The notes below the pieces were generated by a model that was given only the letters and a program-made list of their open reading frames with translations, was not told the DNA's origin and did no database searches. A stretch of DNA of 64,000 nucleotides, from positions 3,012,501-3,076,500 of the forward strand of contig JAXDDX010000001.1 in NCBI GenBank assembly GCA_034670405.1, in the 5' to 3' direction. A program made the position numbers and the translations under genes. Below, piece by piece: positions 14,273 to 27,480 of the stretch. How positions within the stretch are numbered: position 1 is the first letter of the stretch; each line of letters begins with the position of its first letter. The stretch is from Hoplostethus atlanticus (taxonomy: Eukaryota > Chordata > Actinopteri > Trachichthyiformes > Trachichthyidae).

Positions 14273-15248
14273 TGTGTGAGAGAGGGAGAAAGAGCGAGGG
14301 AAAGGTAGAGTGAAAGAGCGAGAGAGGCGAGGGACTACTGGAGTATGTGTGCCGTTTTCATCCAGAAGCCAGCGGTCTGCATTACACAACAACCAACACA
14401 GCATAAAAAAACACAATTGTTTCGGCTCGAAGAAATCGCCAAAGTACCAAGAAGATCCTCCTCTCCTCTCGGCTCTGTTGGTGTGTGGCGTGGTCTGAGT
14501 CAGGCTGTGCTACACTAGGCTTAATTAGGCCGGAGATCCACCGTGTGCTGTGGCCTGTCTGCCCCTCCTCTGACCCAGGTCTTCATATGTAGGTCAACAT
14601 TGGCAAAGTGACTGATATCTGTCGCGCATTATGCTGCTCTTTTTAGGGGCGGACAAACAATCACCGATGCCCCTGCAGCAATGTCCAGCACAACGGGGGC
14701 TACAATGGAAATCAATGGTGAAATGAGTTGTTTACTTAAAGTGGCACCCTCTGTGGAGTGAAGGGTCAGTGAGTCGTTCTCTGAGTGGGTAGCCATTGCA
14801 TATTGAGAAGCAGTCATGGGAGGCCGTCATTAAATAGGGCAATTTTCATGCCCGCTGAACAAAACACGTACAATGTAAAGTAGGCGGCTTGATGCAAAGA
14901 GACGAGAGGGAATATGTTATGAAAAACAACTTACAACCGGTAGGATGAACCTATGTGGAAAAAAGGGCTCCAGAGGATTGGTGTTGAAGGAAACACACAG
15001 TGTTCATGAGTGATTTTCTCTGGCGATATTTCTCTAAATGAACTGGACACACACACACACACATAAACAAAGACAGACCCTCAGAGGAATGAGACAATGG
15101 TAGGGGAATGAGTGTTCCCATCGCCTTCTGGCAATCTGAGCTCTAAGATATGAGCTTTTCTTCTGGAGTGGAAAAATAGGTCTGACACTTAATTAGCAAA
15201 CAAGGTCACAGCGCAGAACCCAGGTCCCATGTTTGTGTCTTCCGCTGC

Positions 15249-15252
<4 letters not shown>

Positions 15253-15298
<46 letters not shown>
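15253..15298. repeat. (CT)n microsatellite
   Basis: Pure CT run of about 45 bp. Confidence 0.97.
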
Positions 15299-15302
<4 letters not shown>

Positions 15303-16284
15303 ACAAAAACACAGGCACACAGAAACAAAGACACATCCTCTCTTTCCCTCTTACACTGGGAGTAGGGAACTGAACACCAGGCTGTCTATGTTAACTATTG
15401 CTGTCTATCAAGAGCTTTAGCCTAGCCACAGAAAACGCAGCGTCCGTCTCTGGCAACATGCCTACACTAATTCCCTCTTCCCTCATTTTATCTCTGGGCT
15501 ATTCTGTCTGACGTCTACGTACTTGAGCAAGTGGCAGGTGAGGAGATCGTGGGGATAGAAGTCTTGAAGCAGTGGCTATGTGTGTAATGACTGTAATCGT
15601 TTACGTCCGCACTGAGTCGGGCCAACCTAACACTTACCTCCCCCATATGTTGCCTAATTTCTGTGTGTTTTTCCAGTTCTGTCAAAGAAACCCGGCGAAC
15701 CGAGAGTGAGCGTGTGGGTGGCTGCGTGTGGAAGCATGTGTGCAGTTGCAACATAAGTCATAGTCAGCTGGAGAGTCAAGCGGTCTCTGAGTGGACCTTT
15801 TCACCACCAGCCTCTCTATTGCTAAAATGGCAGACGAGAAAATGCACTGTACATGCACATGAGTACATAATAGGCACTGGAAAACAATATAGCTCAGTGG
15901 CAGTCACAGGCCAAACAAGACACTTTTCACTAAGGCAGAGACAGAGATGTCTTTGTGGGCGTGGGTGCGCTGTGATGAGTGACACCAGCCAATCAAAAAC
16001 ATTGATTTGTATGAATCAACAACATGTGTTAGAATACACACAACAATCCCTGGGAGATGGAATCCATCAGAGGATCAATGGCTGAATGTTCAGTTTATCC
16101 CCAGTCCGTGTGAGTCAGAGAGGCTGGATCAATCATGCTGTATTGATTCATTATGGCCTTACAGCACCTTGATCAAGTCTCTGATTAAAGATGGTAGACG
16201 AAACATTGATGATGTCATTGTCAAATTGATTGTGATACCTTATACAGTACAATTAGCGTAAATGAGACCACGGTCAAGACGACA

Positions 16285-16640
16285 CGTAGCCTCTACCTCA
16301 ACATAGCGCTAGTTTCTTAAAATTAAGACCACATTTCCCATTAACCTCATCGCTTCCTGTCATAAAGAGGATGTTCCTACTTGCCCCCCCTCCCTGACAT
16401 TGTGTGTTTGTCTTTCGCTTTACTGAAGAGGACAAACATGTTGGATGTGATTTTTCCTTTCTAACATTCGATATTGCGAGAAATTCTGAATGTTTAAAAT
16501 CAGTCAGTCAATCAAACAGTCCAGCAGACAAATCCGACCCTGTGGCACACAAAATGCAGTGTGGAGGCCGATGGAGGCTCTCAACGTTCTCGCCGACGGT
16601 CTTGTTTGTTTACAGTAATTATACTTATGTCTCAAAATGA
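16285..16640 (+). repeat. Dispersed repeat, copy A
   Basis: From gtagcctctacctc through cacatttcccat, gaggatgttcctacttg, aacagtccagcagac, ggaggccgatggaggctc, ggtcttgtttgtttacagta to tgtctcaaaatga. It aligns in the same order and strand with 49818-50230. The motif near the start is partly inverted near the end, hinting at terminal inverted repeats. Family not identified. Confidence 0.8.
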
Positions 16641-17709
16641 ATGTGGTAATGATTTATTGATGTTATTGATGCTACTATCTTTAATTGAGAATAAACTATA
16701 CTGTACAGTAAGTCCCCATGTTTTGACTACTCATACAAATATACCTCCTTATGTCTCAGGCTTCAGACCAATCACCATTGGGTTACTGTGTACTTGCACT
16801 AGTACAATGTGTCTGGTTCTGCCCTGCCCAGTAGCCAGATCTGACCGGATCTAACTGTTCCTTCAAGGATTTTTTTCCCTTTTTCCCAGCAGACAGTCTG
16901 TCCCTAGGGAGACCTGTGGCCGCTGCCTTGCTCTCATCCCCCTGCCAAGCCTCACAGTGACACACAGGAGACTGGATGAAAACGGAAGCATTGGAAAAGT
17001 AGGGATGAAAGAGGATGGGAGAGGCACCAAGTGTTGAAGCCTCGAGAATAATCATTTAATTTGGTGAAGCTGTTGCGGCCATTAGCTCTCAATGTCACTG
17101 TAATTGTGTGGTAGCATTGAACAGCAGCCCTGTCTGCCGAACCACAAAAAGGGCTTCTGGGAGCAATCCTAATGGGTGTTTTTAAGAATCAGTGGTGCAC
17201 CAGACGCCTGCTGGGTTGTTTACATTGGTGTATCTGCGGTACAACTTACTTCCGCTCATCATTAAACCAACTCAAGCTCAATGAACCCCACACAGAATAT
17301 CGCAATTCCAAATTCAGAGAGGGTGTAAGCACCTGGCGATCGTATCGATAAATAAGTAATGACACCAAAATAGTGCTAGAAACTCCTCGGCGTTTCGACT
17401 GAGATGTTTAAATCAGTGATTTCCAGTTTGCGAGGCCGTCAGTTTTTTTCTCCAAGCCTTTCAGAGATTTCTCTTCCTGCGGTTTCTGTGGGGATATTTT
17501 TGGACTAAACTGTTCAAACAAGAGCCTAAGACACCTCCTCAAGGGGTTGAAAGTACACAAGAGAAAGCCTGCTTTGTGAATCCATTGACTGCCGTATTGT
17601 TTCACCCAGTGCCAGTGCTTTTAAGCAGCACCATGCATATTCATGCCTACCCATCAGGACGTCTTCCTCCACTACTTGTACCACTGCAGGCTGCACGGTC
17701 TCTCTCAAT
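16641..17709. other. Noncoding block
   Basis: No supported exon or named repeat. Confidence 0.35.
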
Positions 17710-18056
17710 GGCTGCATTTATGTGCACATTGATATTCCAATGTTATTTGGTACTCAAGTACTCGGAGTACTTGTAATTTGTAACTTTCTGTTTAAGAAAT
17801 ATACCATATACCCTTTAAAATTCCAATTATTAGAAACCTGAATATGACAGCGGGAATATGTCGATGTTTGTCAAAATATAACGGCATGTAAAGACATTCT
17901 CCCATTTACTGTTGGGTTCTCTGTTCCTCTGGTTCTAAGTTCTGTTTCCATGGTAATAATCGTAATTCTCTGTTAGTTTGTGTATCCCGGGATATAAAGA
18001 TGTATGTTATCTCATCTCAAGTAGTTATCCGGAACACATTGTGCATGTAAACACCG
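17710..18056. repeat. MITE-like element with inverted ends
   Basis: The left end ggctgcatttatgtgcacat tgatattccaa is imperfectly inverted at the right end (tccggaacacattgtgcatg taaacacc). The interior is AT-rich. The ends resemble common fish nonautonomous DNA elements, from memory of the motif. Confidence 0.5.
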
Positions 18057-19034
18057 TCAGTGAGGCCCAGTCACATGTGTTTACTGCCGAGCACATGGCC
18101 ACAGTCAGACGGCCTGCTGGAAAACAGTATGTGTGCCGACTGACAATGAGCACGGCTCCGGGCGAAGACCTGAGTCATCTGGCGCCTCTTGGCCAAGTCA
18201 CACCGTGTGCCCGTGGCTCATAACACAGAACAGGTGCCCACTTAAACAACAGAGAGGAACGAGGCAGATGCTATTGAACGAGAGCGCCTAGGTCATTATG
18301 TCAGACAAAGATCATCCGACAGTCGACGTGTGGATAGTTCAGGGAGCCAGATTGGGCGAACGCACTCTCTCTTCAAAAACAGAAATCTTCAAAGACAGGC
18401 GGTCCGTTGCAAAAGTGTTAGATGATACAATTTGGCTGCTGCAGATGTGTGGGAGCTCTCTGGCAGTCAGATCACATGATTATCATTTTACATAAGGAAA
18501 TCATCATCCCACTGTTGTGGAGCTGTTTGTGCACAGTCCAATTGCGGTAACAACCTACGCTGCTTCTTGCTGTACAATATTCACAATCATCCTCACCTTC
18601 TTCCTTCCAGCAGCAGCCAGAGAACTGAACTGGGTTAAGAGATGGTTCATATACAGCATTATACTTCAAAGAGATGCTTTTGTTTGACCGTCCTATACTA
18701 TATTTTCACCAATTTTCTTCTGACATTCTATGGGGTGTTGATATGAATAAAATTGCAACATGGAGCAACGAATTAGAAAGTATTCAAAATAATTCAACGC
18801 TATACTTCTCATCAACAAAATCTGATTTTGCTGGCTAATGTAACAACATTTACTCTCCTTTTTAGGCTATTAGCCAGTAATGTTTTATTCAGCATACCCT
18901 ACATTCCAAGGACTTGTACAGACTATGGGTAAACAGCATAGTGGATAACTTCTGATACCAACTTGTTAAATAAAAAACGAGTGAAATTTGCAATAGTTTA
19001 AGATGTGCTTTTTATTTAAATGTGTTAAAACTGA

Positions 19035-19037
<3 letters not shown>
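18057..19037. other. Noncoding block
   Basis: No supported exon or RNA gene. Confidence 0.35.
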
Positions 19038-19076
<39 letters not shown>

Positions 19077-19125
19077 ATTATTATTATTATTATTACTATT
19101 ATTATTATTATCGTTATTATTATTA

Positions 19126-19177
<52 letters not shown>

Positions 19178-19198
19178 TACTGTTATTATTATTATTAA
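19038..19198. repeat. (ATT)n trinucleotide microsatellite
   Basis: About 160 bp of ATT units with rare ATC/ACT interruptions. It creates spurious poly-Leu (plus) and poly-Asn (minus) open frames. Confidence 0.98.
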
Positions 19199-22100
19199 CT
19201 GTTGTTGCTGTTGCTGTTGCTGTTGTTATGGGAGATGTGACCATTCATCATTTCATCTGGACCGATGCCTAGCAGTACACACAGTTGAAATAATTATTGT
19301 TTTTCAACCTTTTCGTGTTTGTACTGGAGTCAAATCACCATCTGATCAGTCACAGGTCAGAGTGAAATAACATTATATACTCCAACAGCTATACAGACAA
19401 CAGTTGTCATCCCCCTTCGGTAGTCTGCTTGTCCTTCCAATACTCTGTTGCAGGGGAATTAAGAGATGTAGAACCCCTCCTCTCTCCATCCATTGTGTGT
19501 GCATGTGTGTTCGTGTCTGTGTGGGTGTGTGCCTGACTGACTGACTGTGACGCGTTGTCCTTCACTCCGTCTGTCCTCGCCACACTATGGCCCTGTGTGT
19601 GCAGCATCAGTGGAGCTGTGTGTCGCAGATAAGAGTCAGTGTGCTGCAGGGGGAGGAGAAGGAGGCAAAAGAGCAAGAGGGGGGAGAGAGCAGGGGAGAA
19701 AAGGATTCACTCCTCTCTCTCCCAGTCAGATTCACCTCTGGACGCCCTCTCCTCCATTCACCGCCATCACACCGTCCTCATGAATAATCCAACCGGTGGC
19801 GCTAGCTGCCATACTACTGTCATGTTTCACTACGAGGGGCGCCTCTGGAAGATGTCCACCGCCCTGCAGCACTCAACTTCTCGACAAGTTGCAAAGAAAT
19901 ATGTAATTAATACGCGTGGCTGTTTGTTTCCCGTAGATTGGTGTGAGAGACGTTGTCAGCCAGCCAATTTATGTTGTGATTGCAGACACCTCCTTGAGTC
20001 TAGACAGCCAGTAATGAGAAAAATGAGATGGCTGGTATCTTCACTGACATCTTCATTATCTGCCTGCTTCCTATTGATATCCGTTCTCTATGCCATCAAG
20101 CACATTGTTACAGGTAGGAGAGGAAGATCTCCAATCTGCAGTAATGAGAAAGCTGCCCACCACTCTCCTCTCTCTTGTTCTCAGATCGACAATTCAACAC
20201 ATTCTTATAAACCATCAGCATCAGCGTTGAGCATCATGATGACTTGCTCAGGCAGGAGCATGACTCATGGTAATTAAAACGGGGATGATGAAAACCAAGG
20301 CCGGATGTGTTATTTTCCATGGGGTAATATTAGTTGCTTCATCTCCAGGCAATTTGCCGCTGCTAAGTAAACTGCGTGAATTATGTCAGCAGCATGAATT
20401 AGCAGATTTCAACAGAAGCTCCTGCAGCTAGAAACTACACCAAGGAAAAGGAGCATAATCAGCACACACGTGTCACGCAAAAGTCAGATTCTCTCCCAAT
20501 GCACGGGTTCAGATCTAAACAACCCAACGCTCACCAAAAAGAACAGCTCTTCAGGGATATTTGGGGTAGTTTGTCAAAAGTGATTAGTGCTGGTGTATTG
20601 TGCCACTAGCTCTCATAGAAAAACATGACGCAGGTGGTTACATCACCCAGCGGGTTTGTGGGCCAGATGTGACAGCATCACTCTAGCTAAACAGTGTTGT
20701 CCTGACCTGTCAGCTGGCAGTGGGAGGCCGTATACAAAACGTACCCTGCTTGGTCTGGAGAGCGCTGCACAAGCTTTCTTTGACCTCTTTTGTCCACACT
20801 CATTGGGTATGCAACAAGAGGGTTCATTTGAGACCTTTTGAGAGGGTCCAGAGAGAACGGGTTCGCTACTGTGAAAACGGGAAACTGACCTGTTTGTCGC
20901 GCTCGCCCACACCGAATGCTAATGTTGCCCACATCAATGGGCTCTTCAAACAGAGATGCTGCCCGAAGGACCGGGAGCTCTGAGGCTGAGCAGAGCAATA
21001 CAAACACACCGGGAGCACAGCGAGAGCCAAGACAGGACAGCGGCGGCCCGCAGCCCAGCGCCTGCACCAGCCACAGCTTTTATTTCTTGTTACACTGATG
21101 GAAGGAATGAGGGGAGAGCTCCAACTGTTTTGTCCTCTGTTTCATACTCATTAGCCCTCTCTCTCTCTCTCTCTTGCTCTCTCTCTCCCCTTTTCTCTCT
21201 CTGCTTAGGCCATTGAAAACCATTGGAAGGCATTGGAAATGAGTGTTAAATCAATACAGGCAGGTTGCTTCCATGGATGTGGCCATTATAGGCGGCAATA
21301 ACATACAATCAGCTGGACGTATAGGAGAGCAGAACGCAACCTAACAACTTCCAATCGATTCTACCAGCGAAGACCCTCTCATTGACAGGAAATGGAAGAT
21401 GAGAAGATAGAAACTGAAAGGAATTAGATAACACGAGCCTGAAATGACTATGGGTGGTCTGAGCAGTAGCATTGCAGGGAAACAAACAGGGAGATTGAAT
21501 AATGGGGGTAGTATAGGGACTTGCTGAAGCCACTTCGCAGGGAGCGCCGCAAGCTATGCTTGCCATCTCTGCCAGGCGTAATGGGATTTCTTGGGTTTAA
21601 ATGCACTTCACTCACCCTATGGAGCGAGTAGGAAGGTAAACTATTGATCAAACAAACAATTTAGCTGTCCAGGCCTGAGAGAGGGAAAACAGGACGCCCC
21701 TAAATGTATAATGAGGCTTCCCAAGAGCTCGCCTTCCTCAGTATTCACTCCACGCACCAGGAGTCCTTCGCCTTCGGGCTTGCCCCACAATTAGCCTTCT
21801 AGCCATACACTTCTCACACATACAGACCCGCCCCCAGAAGGCTTGGGGTCAGCCAGCTATAGAGCCAGTGTGCTTCTCACCAAGGACATTTCTGATTAGT
21901 GTAAGAATTCCTTTTGCTCTGCTCAGTCTTTCATTACTCTCAACACACAACAACTGATGGCTCCGGTTTAGCATGCTATTACAGTAATAAGTCTGATCTG
22001 TCAAGCATAAACTGCGTCTATCACCACTGGGCCACAGCATCAAAATGAAACATGTGGTGGTATAAGCGGAGGAGACTGTGGTTGTGCTCGGGGGACTCGC

Positions 22101-24167
22101 AGAACTAGTCTCAAGATGAAGTTGCGTTCCTCTGACTGTCCTCTTGACGAGCTCCCAGCGCCATAGCAACAGGCCTTGCTCAGAGGCCCCAAGAGTGGCT
22201 TGGCCCCAACGAGGAAGATGCTTGTGTGTCTAATTGGACAGTTCCCTGCACCACTGGGCTTGTTCCCTGTTGCTGCGAGCTAACAGGGCATGCTGCTGTA
22301 TACATATGTAAGCTTTCAGATTCCCATGATGAGGACAGATTAATAAGGATTAGGCTAGATGCAAAATAATACATCCCATTACTGAGAATATCAATGATAG
22401 CTTTGGCTCAAGGACGTAGCAATCTAATCTTCAAAATGATGTTAAATATAGGCTCTGATGTGATGGGTGTCTGTATCAGCTATCTACAGAGGGGGTAGGG
22501 AGGCGTGGATAAGGTCCGGTCAAACAGGAAAGTAGTTATTTCCTCCCCAACCTCTGATCACCCGAAGCATCTCCTCAAAATAATCCTCTAATTTCATGGC
22601 TTGGTGGTAGTTATTCACGTCCAATGTTTGGACCAATGTCACTCAAGATAATCTGGATTTATAGGATGAGTGACAGAGAGATAAATACCTCTGACCAGAT
22701 GTGGTATTTACTTGTAAACAATCGCAGAAGTTTTCTTTCCTACGTTGCAATACTGTGGTTGCAATCTCCATGAATAAATCGAGCATACTCCACTGATTTT
22801 CAAATTGTATGAAATTTCAAATCATATATAGCATCCACTGCAGCCAGAGGGCACATTGTCTCAACAACACTGCAAACAATATATTTGACTAAATGGAGGG
22901 GCACCAACAGATGGCTCAAGACTCCCATGCGAGAAGCCAGTCCACTGTGTGTAACACAATATGTCTCCTCAGTGAAATTAAACTAATATACAAGGGGTAA
23001 TCTGATACTTGCAGCAGTCTCTTAATTAAGGCCCGTTCACATTGAGATCCTTAAAATTGACCACTTAATTAGAAACTGTCCTCTGAACTTGTTAACCTTG
23101 CAGTGCTGTCACTTTTACCTTTTATCATCATTAAACAGCAGCATCTTTAGCACTGGCTAACGACAACCAAAATGCAATTAGCTTATTTGTTCAGCAAATA
23201 GCTCTTGATGTTATTGCGGAAATTGAATGCATTCCAGTCAAGCCTGATAAGCGAAGCTAATAAGCACACAAACTATTTGCTGTGCTGACATTGTAGCGGA
23301 GGAAACACACAAAGACAAATATCATCAGAGACAAAGAACGTTAGTAGGTGAAAGGCACACATTTGTAACCTGCGTCTAAGTGAAGTGCGTGAATCTCCAA
23401 AGGTTTACTTTGAATTGTAAAGCCTAAAAATATCTCAGAGAAAAACCAAGGGACGAATCGGAGAAAAAGATGAAAATCTTGCCAGATTTAACCTAATTAC
23501 AGACACACTGTGCTCAAATGTAGCTTGAAAGTTTGCAGGTTATGTTTATGAGTATAGAATAATCTGTGTTTGTCAAATTTTGCAACAAAATTGAGTGACT
23601 ATGACGATGCACACCCACTGCATGACAACATCTGCACATCTGACATTCATCTTATTTGCCCCCTGAGTGGCAGGGGGAGATATGGGGCAATTTCCGAACA
23701 GTACCCGCTTATCTGATGCATATTATCTTAATGGAAAGGGAGTAATCCGATTTTGAATGAGAGATTACTTTGGCAGAAAGACAACCTGGAGGAATCATGT
23801 GAGTCACTGAGGATGCTCAGCACTTTATCAGCAAACAAAATCACACTGATAGAGAAAAGGGAAACAACTTTAATCTGCAATGACAAGAAGACACGTTACA
23901 TTATATCTTCTTCAGAGGAGTTGGGATATTGATGCTTTTACAACCAAGGCATTTCTTCAGAAAGTCATCCTTGTCAGTAAATTAAGAATGTGTTTTTTTT
24001 CCCATCAGCTTTAATCTTATAAATAGACAAAAAGCTGGCAGCTGATATAAAGTAAATCTATTTTCATCATCAGTACAAAGCAGCAGTTGTTTAAATCTTT
24101 AAAGGGGCATTTGAACAGGCTGTATCATGTATCATGAACATACAGATGGTAGACACAAATCATGAGA
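19199..24167. other. Noncoding block
   Basis: No supported exon. Open frames at 19639-20277 (plus) and 20687-21067 (minus) lack recognisable domains or splice-bounded structure; the first begins in GA-rich low-complexity DNA. A CT tract lies at about 21157-21190. Confidence 0.35.
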
Positions 24168-26450
<2,283 letters not shown>

Positions 26451-26498
26451 GGACCGCTAGTGGTCCCCGGACCCCACTCTGGGAACCACTGGTCTAGA
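26451..26498. repeat. Terminal fragment of a dispersed element (ggtccccggaccccactctgggaaccact)
   Basis: Reads agtggtccccggaccccact ctgggaaccactgg, a motif common at ends of fish DNA transposon derivatives (from memory). It is partly self-complementary (agtggt ... accact). Confidence 0.5.
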
Positions 26499-26564
26499 GA
26501 GCAACAGTATAAACAGTTTTTTTCTCTACAGCAGCCTAGTCTGGTGAGTCAGGACGCGCCCATG

Positions 26565-26595
26565 ACACCTTATTCTGCCTGATGGAATAAGGTGT
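26565..26595. repeat. Perfect 11-bp inverted repeat with 9-bp loop
   Basis: ACACCTTATTC then tgcctgatg then GAATAAGGTGT. It lies at the edge of the CpG-rich region. Role unknown. Confidence 0.85.
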
Positions 26596-26599
26596 ATTC

Positions 26600-27261
26600 A
26601 TAACACAGTGATATGGCATCAGGAGAGGAGAGCGAGCCGAACCGTGTGGCGCATTTGCAGCACCGGGACAAGTCAAAGCATTTTAATTCCAACATAAATG
26701 AAAAGTGTTTACAGCCGTCGGGTGCTCCCATAAGGTTTAAGGCACGCGGCATCCGGCAGTTTGATTCATCTAGTGCGCGCGGCGCTATTAAAGCTATGGC
26801 CTCTGGCGTGGTCTTGATAACACTGAATTGAATACTGAGACTTCATACCGAGACAGAGTTCAACGCACATGTGCAATATAGCGCTATAACATATCACAGC
26901 ATCTCCCAACACCTGCTCAGTGCGTCGGCTATGGCATTTTTTTTTTGGGAAGTGCATGCCAGAATGACCAGCAGATCGTGGAGCAGCAGCATCCCCCTCC
27001 ACCTCACGTTAAATTGCACATACAGTATCTGTCCATATCTGTCATAACAACGGGTGAATGCAACATGCAGCTCCAAATCGTTAACAATTCTGCATTGCGG
27101 AAGGGCTGCATGTACGCTCTCCATCCCGTCAGCGCATCCCACTCAGCCCGTTGTAAACAACACTGATTCGCGAGCTGTCAAGATGCTATACGCCCGGCTT
27201 CTAAAATAACATTAACCACTCAGTCCCGCAATATCTGAACCGATGCTTTCCGCGTCCTTAC
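26600..27261. other. CpG-rich shoulder next to the candidate promoter
   Basis: Contains gcgcgcggcgc (26775 area) and other CpG clusters, unlike the surrounding DNA. No splice-bounded coding exon. Probably the start of the first intron of the candidate left gene. Confidence 0.4.
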
Positions 27262-27480
27262 CTCCCGTAGCGGACAAATCCGTCCGTCCGTCCGTCCGTC
27301 CGTGTGTCCTTCAACGATGCACGCGCACCTTCTCAGCACCGCATCGCCGGGCGCTCAAGTGCTGGGGAATGAAACTGACAGCGCCGTGGTCCTGTCCCCT
27401 TGGATTGGTTGAAAGGTTAAGACTGTCAACTTAAGGGGGCGCCAAATCTGCTTGTTCCGTAGGGTCATTGGAGCAGTGGG
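27262..27480 (-). promoter_or_regulatory. Candidate CpG-rich promoter and noncoding first exon on the minus strand
   Basis: Within an otherwise AT-rich area, 26.6-27.45 kb is rich in CpG. On the minus strand two CCAAT motifs (plus-strand attgg at 27404-27408 and 27466-27470) precede a GC-rich stretch with a (GGAC)n run. This ends in a strong donor, CTACGGGAG then GTAAGGACG, at 27262/27261. That is the pattern of a promoter plus noncoding exon 1. The nearest downstream minus-strand acceptor with coding sequence is the signal-peptide exon at 898-1034, giving a first intron of about 26 kb. The TSS is guessed at roughly 27.32-27.35 kb. No ORF in this stretch is convincing. Confidence 0.45.

Larger units (their letters stand above)
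10561..16284. other. Noncoding block with dense microsatellites
   Basis: No supported exon. The section 13276-14180 is purine/pyrimidine-skewed with GA/CT-rich low-complexity sequence that creates long but meaningless open frames (Ser/Leu/Pro or Glu/Gly/Arg rich). CA, TG and CT tracts are listed separately. Confidence 0.4.

Noticed and set aside
19003..19272. Poly-Leu and poly-Asn open frames
   Set aside because: Direct product of the ATT microsatellite read in two frames.
19639..20277. 212-residue plus-strand open frame, the longest in the window
   Set aside because: Begins in GA-rich sequence, has no recognisable motif, no promoter or splice evidence, and no family resemblance; length alone is weak evidence in 64 kb.
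20687..21067. 126-residue minus open frame in a slightly GC-richer stretch
   Set aside because: No recognisable domain; an overlapping plus-strand frame is equally long.
26613..26831. 72-residue plus-strand frame MASGEESEPN...
   Set aside because: Good-looking start and CpG context, but no homology recognised and no downstream exon; left unannotated.
27243..27434. 63-residue plus-strand frame in the CpG region
   Set aside because: Lies across the candidate minus-strand promoter; composition reflects the CGTC tandem and shows no domain.
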